Part shown: one piece after another, positions 34,070-40,305 of the stretch
How the letters are laid out: every line of letters begins with the position of its first letter
How positions within the stretch are numbered: position 1 is the first letter of the stretch
Assembly (NCBI GenBank): GCA_029252685.1
Contig: JAQXAY010000184.1
Location: forward strand, 1-40,305
Length of the DNA: 40,305 nt
DNA from: Saprospiraceae bacterium
GTDB lineage: Bacteria; Bacteroidota; Bacteroidia; Chitinophagales; Saprospiraceae
Direction of reading: 5' to 3'
Program-made: the position numbers and the translations under genes
Notes under the pieces: generated by a model
Databases searched by the model: none
What the model was told of the DNA's origin: nothing
Seen by the model: only the letters and a program-made list of their open reading frames with translations

Positions 34070-37000
34070 ATGGGGTCTAGAAAACTAATATCAAGTGCTA
34101 TTTGCATTTTGTTTAGCTTAAATTCGTTTGCACAGCTGCAAACAATGGGAACTGCAACGGCTGATGCAACTAATACGTGTTTTACGTTAACACAAAATGT
34201 TGGTAATAGTGCAGGTGCAGTATGGGAACAAACCCCAATTGACCTAACTCAATCTTTTTCATTTGATTTAACTATGAATCTTGGTTGTAGTAATGGTGGA
34301 GCTGACGGTATAGTTTTTGCATTACATAACACACCTAATGCAATTGGAAACACTGGGGGGTCAATAGGATATAATACCTTAAATCCTTCTTTAGTTATTG
34401 AATTTGACACCTATCAAAACGGGGATAGAAACGACCCCACATATGACCATTTAGGATTAATGGTTGATGGAAACGGAAATCACAATGCAGACCTTGTAGG
34501 ACCTATACAAATCAGTGCCACATCAGGAAACGTTGAGGATTGTAATGATTATCCAGTCACTATAGACTGGAATGCTACTACGCAAGTTTATAGCGTTTAC
34601 TATGACTGTGTACTTCGTTTTTCCCATACAATAGATATTACAAATACTATTTTTGGTGGTAACCCGATTGTTTATTGGGGTTTTATCGCAACAACCGGTG
34701 GAGCAACCAATATCCAGTCTATTTGTTTTGATGTCCCTCCTCCTCCACCGATTACCTTGGCAGATGCTACCATATGTGCAGGTGATAGTTATCAATTAAA
34801 TGCACCAACTGGATTTGAGACCTATTTATGGACACCTTCGACGGGGCTTAATAACCCAAACATTGCTAACCCTATAGCTACACCAAATCTTACAACAACA
34901 TATACTCTTGTTGCTACTGAATTATGTGGAGGAACTTCTTCCGATTCAATGACACTAACAATACTAGATCTTCCAGGTGCAACAATTAGCGGAACAGGAA
35001 CAGTTTGTGATGAAGGTGGATCTGATGTGGATTTGACAGTTAATTTTACGGGAACCGCACCATGGACATTTACCTATACAGATGGTACTACTCCTGTTAC
35101 TATTACAACGAGTACAAATCCATACATAATAACTGTAACAGAGGCAGGAACATATACACTTGTTGATATTGAGTCTAGTGGATGTCTGGGAACAGTTAGT
35201 GGATCATCAGATGTGACAATAACAACGATTACAATATCAGATACTACAGCGGACCCTTTGTGTAATGGGGAAAGTAGTGGTTCAATAACAGTTACTGGGG
35301 AAGGAGGTACAGCGCCTTATACCTATAGCTGGTCAGATCCTGCATTGTCAGGAAATGTATTAACGGATCTTCCCGCAGGAACATATGATGTAACTGTCTT
35401 AGATGATAACGGCTGTGAAGAAATAAGTTCAATAACTTTAGTTGATCCACCTGCTATATCAGTAAGTGTTGGCACACCGACTCCAATTGATTGCATTAAC
35501 ACAACATCTTCAGTGGATGCAACAGGATCCGGTGGATCTCCTTCATACTCCTATAGTTGGAGTAACGGGGATACAGGATCTACATTAAATACTACAATAG
35601 CAGGAACATATACTGTTACGGTAACAGACACAAATGGTTGTACAGATGAAACAGATGTAACCATAGTCGACAATTCTTTGCCTCCACCAGATGCAACAAT
35701 AGCAGGCTCAGGAATTATATGTCCCGGAACTGGAACAACTGTTGATATAACTGTAACTTTTGTAGGAACAGGTCCTTGGACATTTACTTACACAGATGGA
35801 ACAACTCCAGTAACTATAACAACAAGTGACAATCCATATACAATAACAGTAGACGAACCGGGTACATATGTTTTAGTCGATGTGGAGGAAAGTGGATGTG
35901 TGGGTAATGTAAACGGTTCTGCAGATATTACGACTTCAATTGTTTCTATTGATGTGACTGAATCAGATCTTTTATGTAATGGAGATACAAATGGTAGCAT
36001 AACAGTGAACGGTACTGGTGGCTTATCACCATATACCTATACTTGGTCTGACCCGGCTCTCTCAGGCAATGTATTAACAAATTTAAGTGCAGGAACCTAT
36101 GATGTCACTGTTGCAGACTCAAATGGTTGTGAGGATGAAACCTCAATCACAATAGATGAACCTTCGGTTCTAGTGGCTTCTATGGGAAGTCCGACACTAA
36201 TAGATTGTAATAATGCAAGTGGTAGTGCTACAGTATCCGTTTCTGGAGGTACTGCTTCCTATTCTTATAGCTGGAGTAACGGCAATACTGGCGCAACTAT
36301 CTCAACGAATATAAGTGGCACATACACCGTAACTGTTACAGATACAAATGGTTGTACAGATGATGCAACGGTGACTATCAATGAGGATCTTGTAGCTCCA
36401 ACAGCTGTGGCAACCACCAATGGTGCAATCGATTGTATTAATACAAGCATAAGCCTATCAGGATCAGGATCAAGTACAGGAATAGAATTCACTTATCTAT
36501 GGACAACTAATGATGGCAATATCGATAGTGGAGAAATAACGCTTAACCCTGTTGTGAGTTCAGGAGGAACTTACACCCTTACCGTAACCAATACTAATAA
36601 TGGTTGTGAAGATATGATAAGTGTTACTGTTGTAGAAGAAACAGATCTACCTACGGCAGATGCAGGTACTGGTGATGAACTTACCTGTGACGTAACACAA
36701 GTTGTATTATTAGGTACAAACTCTGATACGGGACCTGATTACACCTATTCTTGGTCAACCACGGATGGAAATATTGTAAGTGGTGGTACAACATTGACAC
36801 CAGTCGTTGATGAACCTGGCACCTACACTATTACGGTAACAAATTCAACTAACGGTTGTACAGAAACAGATGATGTAATCGTAACCGAGGATGCGAATAC
36901 TCCTGTTGCAAATGCAGGACCTCCACAAACGATTAATTGTGATAACCCTACAGTTGAACTTGACGGAACAGGATCCTCTGGAGGATCAAATATGTTCTAT

Positions 37001-40000
37001 GAATGGACGACAAGCAATGGAAATATTATTAATGGAGCAAATACACTTACACCAACCGTAAATGCTGGTGGATCATATTTCTTGACGATAATGAATATCT
37101 CAAATGGTTGTGAGGCGAATTCGTCTGTATTGGTAGATGCTAACTTTGACCAACCAACTGCGGCAATTACTCCTCCTCCAACTATTGATTGTGATAATCC
37201 TATTATTCAATTGGATGGAAGTGCTTCTTCTCAAGGTCCGGATATTAGCTATTTTTGGTCAACTATTGGTGGAAATATTGTTTCTGGGCAAACGACAGAT
37301 TCACCATCGGTGGATGAAGATGGGACATATATTTTGACTGTATTTAATGACTTGAGTGAATGTATTGATGTATTCTCAGTGATAGTTACTGATCTTTCCA
37401 TTTTCCCAGACGCTGACGGTGTAGCTACGGATCTTATTGACTGTGTAACACCAACAGTGATGCTTGACGGAACAGGATCTAGTACAGGTTCAAGTTATAC
37501 GTATTTATGGACAACCAATAACGGGACCATTGTTTCTGATGAAACGACTTTGTTTCCGGTGGTAGGATCAGCGGGAGAGTATACACTGACAGTTCTTAAT
37601 ACAGTTAATAACTGTGCTACAGATGTGGAGGTGGATGTATTTGATTTTTTAGTAGATCCGACGATTAACATACCTGATCCTGGAAGTATTAATTGCGTAG
37701 ACTCACTTGTCGAAATCATAGCTACAGTATCGGATGCTAGTAACTTTGACTTTGAATGGACTACTCCAAATGGAAATTATGTAGCTGATACATTTACACT
37801 ATCTCCAATTGTCGATACTGAAGGATTCTATGAATTATCTGTGATCAATAATGTAAATGGTTGTTCTTCTTCTTTGACCATACCAGTTATTGAAGATTAT
37901 GATTATCCGATTGTGGATATGGGACCTCCTGGGGAATTGAATTGTTATGATCCTCAATACACTATTGATGCAACAAGTTCATCTGGTGGCCCTAATTTTG
38001 ATTATGATTGGGCTACTGCTGATGGTAATATTGTTTCTGGGAATGGCACTTTGGAGCCTGTCGTTGATGAAGGGGGTTTATATACCTTGATTATTACAAA
38101 CACCGACAATCAATGTAAAGATACTTCATCGATTCAGATAACAGTTAATCAATTTGACCCGATTGCAATTGCCGGTCCAGACGATCTTTTGGGTTGTTGG
38201 TCACCAACAATTATAATTGACGGTTCAGAATCAAGCTCAGGTCATTCTATAGTTTTCGAGTGGGTTACTGATGATGGTACTATAGTGGGAGCTACAAATA
38301 ATAGTATTATTGAAATCTCTGCAGGAGGTAACTTTACCCTAACTGTTACTGATACACTCAATGGCTGTAAAGATATAGATGAAGTTTTCGTTCTTGAAGA
38401 TTTTGTTGCTCCAGAGATTGGAACAGGACCTGGTGGAGAAATAAATTGTACTGATTTATCTATTCCACTTGATGGGACTGCAAGCGGAGATACACTAAAT
38501 TTGGTGTATGAGTGGCAATTCTACGGAACAGGTTCAATTTCTACTGGACAGGGGACTTTAAATGCCGTAGCTATTCAGCCAGATTTGTATTACCTATACG
38601 CGCAGGACACAATAAATGGTTGTGCTGCCATAGATTCTATTCTGGTTACTAAAGATGATAATGTTCCCTCTATAGACATGTCTGCATTGGATACACTTGA
38701 TTGTGTAACTAGCTCTTTAACAATTGACGCTTCTGCTTCTTCGCAGGGTGGTGACATTGTTTTTGAATGGTCTACCGTAGATGGGGAGATTGAATCTGGT
38801 GCTACAACACTTACTCCTGTCATTAGTAGTCCTGGATCTTATGAGTTGATTCTAAGCGATACAGTCAATAATTGTGTGACGAATTCAGTTTTAAGCATTG
38901 AACCAGATACTATTCATCCTTCGGTAAGTTTACTTAGCCCTGGGGTGATAAATTGTAATAATGCAACTGTGCCAGTTGAAGCTTCTATTGGTGCCGTAGG
39001 TTCAGACTATACAATAAACTGGACTAGTCCTGATGGTGGTGTATTTAACAGTGGACAATCAGATTTAATTATTGACGTTTCTGCTCAGGGAACCTTTGAT
39101 TTTACTATCACTAATACAATAAACGGTTGTCTAACTGATGCAAGTATTGGGGTTACAGAGGATTTAGATTTCCCTCAACTATCCGGAGCATTCCCAGATA
39201 CAATCACCTGTGATAATCCTAATATTCTGCTTGAGGCCACTGTAGATACACAAGGCGATCCATATACATTCAATTGGACCACAGATTCTTCAGGCTCATT
39301 AGACAACAATATATTCACCTTATCTCCGATAGTAAGTGGCGCATCTATTTATACACTCTACGTTCAGAATGACATCAATGGCTGTGCTGAATCAATTGAT
39401 ATATCCGTAGGACAAAATGTTGAATTCCCGGATGCATTAGCTCAAGTGAGTGCATTCTTAAGCTGTGATAGCCTAGACCTTCAAATCGACGGAACTTCAA
39501 GTTCTGCCGGATCAAACTATCTATACCTTTGGACTACATTGAATGGTAATATTCTTTCAGGAAGTAATGGTTTGACCCCAATGGTTGATGAACCGGGTAT
39601 ATATACTCTGATCGTAGAGAATACGGACAACAACTGTAAATCAGATGTAGATGTTGAGGTTACTCAAAACCTTACAGAACCTCCCTTGGCAATTGCCCTG
39701 CCGGACACGCTGACATGTGGGGTTCTCGAAATTGATATATTTGGAGATGCGGGAATAGATTCATTAGGGACTTATGTATATGCATGGAATACAACAGGTG
39801 GAAATATAACATCATCTGCAAGTGCACAAAACATTTCAGCTAGTTTACCTGGATCCTATACTTTCGAAGTATTGGATACGTACAATGGCTGTTCAACATT
39901 TATTAATACGCAAGTTATCCAGGACATTGTGATTCCTAATGCAGATGCAGGAGCTGCTCAAATCTTAAATTGTATCGTGCTTGATCAACAGCTCGATGCT

Positions 40001-40305
40001 TCTGACTCATCTACAGGATCTATTTACGAGTATACTTGGAGTACTACAGACGGTTCTATTGTAGGACCTTCAAATGTTATTAATCCGGTTATTGATGAAC
40101 CTGGAACATACACAGTTACAGTGTTCAATGCTATAAATGAATGTTCAAATACTTCTGACATTACTATTTCTCAGGATATTGTTGATCCGGACGTTGAGGC
40201 CGGCATTACAGATACTCTAGATTGTTATTCAGCAGCTCTAAACTTAAATGGGCTTGGATCAAGTACTGGAGCTAACTTTGCGTATAACTGGATCAGTGTT
40301 GATGG
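34070..40305 (+). CDS. Giant lectin/SprB-repeat/Ig-repeat surface adhesin (3' end outside window)
   Basis: Starting at ATG 34070 the frame is open for 2078 codons to the window end with no stop, so the gene is cut. A signal peptide (MGSRKLISSAICILFSLNSFAQ) precedes an L-type lectin domain (about 24-222; ADGIVFAL, IEFDTYQN....DPTYDHLGL), then a PKD-like domain with NPIATPNLTTTYTL. Two copies of a 238-residue cassette follow, each with a TFTYTDGTTPVTITTS domain, a SprB-like repeat (LCNG...GSITV, PYTYSWSDPALSGNVLT, AGTYDVTV) and a related repeat (YSWSNG, GTYTVTVTDTNGCTD). At least sixteen Ig/PKD-like repeats of 83-85 residues fill the rest. By analogy with SprB and similar proteins it is probably a T9SS-exported adhesin; a C-terminal sorting domain is expected beyond the window. 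Confidence 0.9.
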   Translation, partial: MGSRKLISSAICILFSLNSFAQLQTMGTATADATNTCFTLTQNVGNSAGAVWEQTPIDLTQSFSFDLTMNLGCSNGGADGIVFALHNTPNAIGNTGGSIGYNTLNPSLVIEFDTYQNGDRNDPTYDHLGLMVDGNGNHNADLVGPIQISATSGNVEDCNDYPVTIDWNATTQVYSVYYDCVLRFSHTIDITNTIFGGNPIVYWGFIATTGGATNIQSICFDVPPPPPITLADATICAGDSYQLNAPTGFETYLWTPSTGLNNPNIANPIATPNLTTTYTLVATELCGGTSSDSMTLTILDLPGATISGTGTVCDEGGSDVDLTVNFTGTAPWTFTYTDGTTPVTITTSTNPYIITVTEAGTYTLVDIESSGCLGTVSGSSDVTITTITISDTTADPLCNGESSGSITVTGEGGTAPYTYSWSDPALSGNVLTDLPAGTYDVTVLDDNGCEEISSITLVDPPAISVSVGTPTPIDCINTTSSVDATGSGGSPSYSYSWSNGDTGSTLNTTIAGTYTVTVTDTNGCTDETDVTIVDNSLPPPDATIAGSGIICPGTGTTVDITVTFVGTGPWTFTYTDGTTPVTITTSDNPYTITVDEPGTYVLVDVEESGCVGNVNGSADITTSIVSIDVTESDLLCNGDTNGSITVNGTGGLSPYTYTWSDPALSGNVLTNLSAGTYDVTVADSNGCEDETSITIDEPSVLVASMGSPTLIDCNNASGSATVSVSGGTASYSYSWSNGNTGATISTNISGTYTVTVTDTNGCTDDATVTINEDLVAPTAVATTNGAIDCINTSISLSGSGSSTGIEFTYLWTTNDGNIDSGEITLNPVVSSGGTYTLTVTNTNNGCEDMISVTVVEETDLPTADAGTGDELTCDVTQVVLLGTNSDTGPDYTYSWSTTDGNIVSGGTTLTPVVDEPGTYTITVTNSTNGCTETDDVIVTEDANTPVANAGPPQTINCDNPTVELDGTGSSGGSNMFYEWTTSNGNIINGANTLTPTVNAGGSYFLTIMNISNGCEANSSVLVDANFDQPTAAITPPPTIDCDNPIIQLDGSASSQGPDISYFWSTIGGNIVSGQTTDSPSVDEDGTYILTVFNDLSECIDVFSVIVTDLSIFPDADGVATDLIDCVTPTVMLDGTGSSTGSSYTYLWTTNNGTIVSDETTLFPVVGSAGEYTLTVLNTVNNCATDVEVDVFDFLVDPTINIPDPGSINCVDSLVEIIATVSDASNFDFEWTTPNGNYVADTFTLSPIVDTEGFYELSVINNVNGCSSSLTIPVIEDYDYPIVDMGPPGELNCYDPQYTIDATSSSGGPNFDYDWATADGNIVSGNGTLEPVVDEGGLYTLIITNTDNQCKDTSSIQITVNQFDPIAIAGPDDLLGCWSPTIIIDGSESSSGHSIVFEWVTDDGTIVGATNNSIIEISAGGNFTLTVTDTLNGCKDIDEVFVLEDFVAPEIGTGPGGEINCTDLSIPLDGTASGDTLNLVYEWQFYGTGSISTGQGTLNAVAIQPDLYYLYAQDTINGCAAIDSILVTKDDNVPSIDMSALDTLDCVTSSLTIDASASSQGGDIVFEWSTVDGEIESGATTLTPVISSPGSYELILSDTVNNCVTNSVLSIEPDTIHPSVSLLSPGVINCNNATVPVEASIGAVGSDYTINWTSPDGGVFNSGQSDLIIDVSAQGTFDFTITNTINGCLTDASIGVTEDLDFPQLSGAFPDTITCDNPNILLEATVDTQGDPYTFNWTTDSSGSLDNNIFTLSPIVSGASIYTLYVQNDINGCAESIDISVGQNVEFPDALAQVSAFLSCDSLDLQIDGTSSSAGSNYLYLWTTLNGNILSGSNGLTPMVDEPGIYTLIVENTDNNCKSDVDVEVTQNLTEPPLAIALPDTLTCGVLEIDIFGDAGIDSLGTYVYAWNTTGGNITSSASAQNISASLPGSYTFEVLDTYNGCSTFINTQVIQDIVIPNADAGAAQILNCIVLDQQLDASDSSTGSIYEYTWSTTDGSIVGPSNVINPVIDEPGTYTVTVFNAINECSNTSDITISQDIVDPDVEAGITDTLDCYSAALNLNGLGSSTGANFAYNWISVD
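34979..36400 (+). repeat. Two tandem ~714-bp SprB-type cassettes
   Basis: The first unit begins at GCAACAATTAGCGG (34979) and the second at GCAACAATAGCAGG (35693), 714 bp or 238 residues later. Shared stretches include TTTACnTAnACAGATGG, CTATGATGTnACTGT and ACAAATGGTTGTACAGATGA. The second copy runs to about 36400. The unit is in-frame and lies within the giant adhesin gene. Confidence 0.85.
36401..40305 (+). repeat. Array of at least sixteen ~252-bp Ig/PKD-like coding repeats
   Basis: The first Cys codon of each unit ((D/N)C or similar) falls at 36434, 36686, 36938, 37190, 37442, 37694, 37943, 38195, 38447, 38702, 38954, 39209, 39464, 39716, 39971 and 40223: spacings of 249, 252 or 255 bp. 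The protein pattern is C...LDGTxSSxG...YxWxTxxGxIxSG..TLxPxVxxxGxYTLTVxNTxNGC. Units differ a lot in sequence, so the array is old or diversified. The last unit is cut by the window end. Confidence 0.9.

Noticed and set aside
34523-38823. Several minus-strand open frames of 60-90 codons under the adhesin gene
   Set aside because: They are shadows of the long plus-strand repeat-coding frame, rich in S, T and V due to its codon bias.
36401-40305. Regular spacing that might be taken for a CRISPR array
   Set aside because: The unit is ~252 bp, protein-coding and diverged at DNA level; there are no short identical repeats or cas genes.
1-40305. tRNA, rRNA and mobile-element genes
   Set aside because: No tRNA T-loop context, rRNA core sequence, transposase, integrase or terminal inverted repeat of an insertion sequence was found on reading both strands, though a covariance-model scan was not possible.

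Overview
The window comes from an AT-rich member of the Bacteroidota. Four signs agree: a gliding-motility/type IX secretion (T9SS) C-terminal sorting domain on a secreted lectin protein; clear TAnnTTTG promoter -7 elements; Bacteroidota-type families (DUF1573, DUF2452, DUF3098, LVIVD-repeat lipoprotein, HU-SPOR membrane protein, signal peptidase I with an N-terminal membrane extension); and a TonB-dependent receptor with a carboxypeptidase-regulatory-like N-terminus. Genus cannot be set from sequence alone; a marine flavobacterial or saprospiral lineage is a guess. No rRNA, tRNA, CRISPR, insertion sequence or prophage gene was seen.

Bases 1-8200 are housekeeping: the 3' part of a UbiD-family decarboxylase, an RsmF-like rRNA methyltransferase, then a minus-strand series of HU-SPOR protein, yceD-rpmF, ridA-trpS-FAH hydrolase, metK and a small JAMM-fold protein that lacks the metal ligands. 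Bases 8360-15100 hold an LVIVD lipoprotein, hemL, pdxJ, a CPBP protease, cdsA and an unrecognised 461-residue protein. Bases 15200-20000 (minus strand) hold rpsP with a long acidic tail and its own promoter, then an apparent operon of PolB-like exonuclease, rpe and a TonB-dependent receptor. Bases 20300-28900 (mostly plus) hold a membrane coiled-coil protein, DUF2452-DUF1573, lepB, the compact cluster ftsX-DUF3098-uppP-truB, a secreted alpha/beta hydrolase (minus) and gpsA. Bases 28900-32300 hold a glycosyltransferase (minus) and a YfhO-like membrane protein.

The most unusual part is 32.4-40.3 kb: two adjacent genes for secreted proteins that begin with the same L-type lectin domain and the same second domain. 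The first is compact and ends in a T9SS type-B sorting domain. The second is open for 2078 codons and runs off the window. It has a duplicated 714-bp SprB-like cassette followed by at least sixteen Ig/PKD-like repeats in a very regular 249-255 bp register, each with a Cys at the start and an NGC (or similar) Cys near the end. It looks like a giant surface adhesin.

Envelope biogenesis is a common thread: cdsA, gpsA, uppP, lepB, ftsX, glycosyltransferase, YfhO and the T9SS cargo. No complete novel system is evident; the lectin-repeat locus and the degenerate JAMM protein are the best candidates for new biology.
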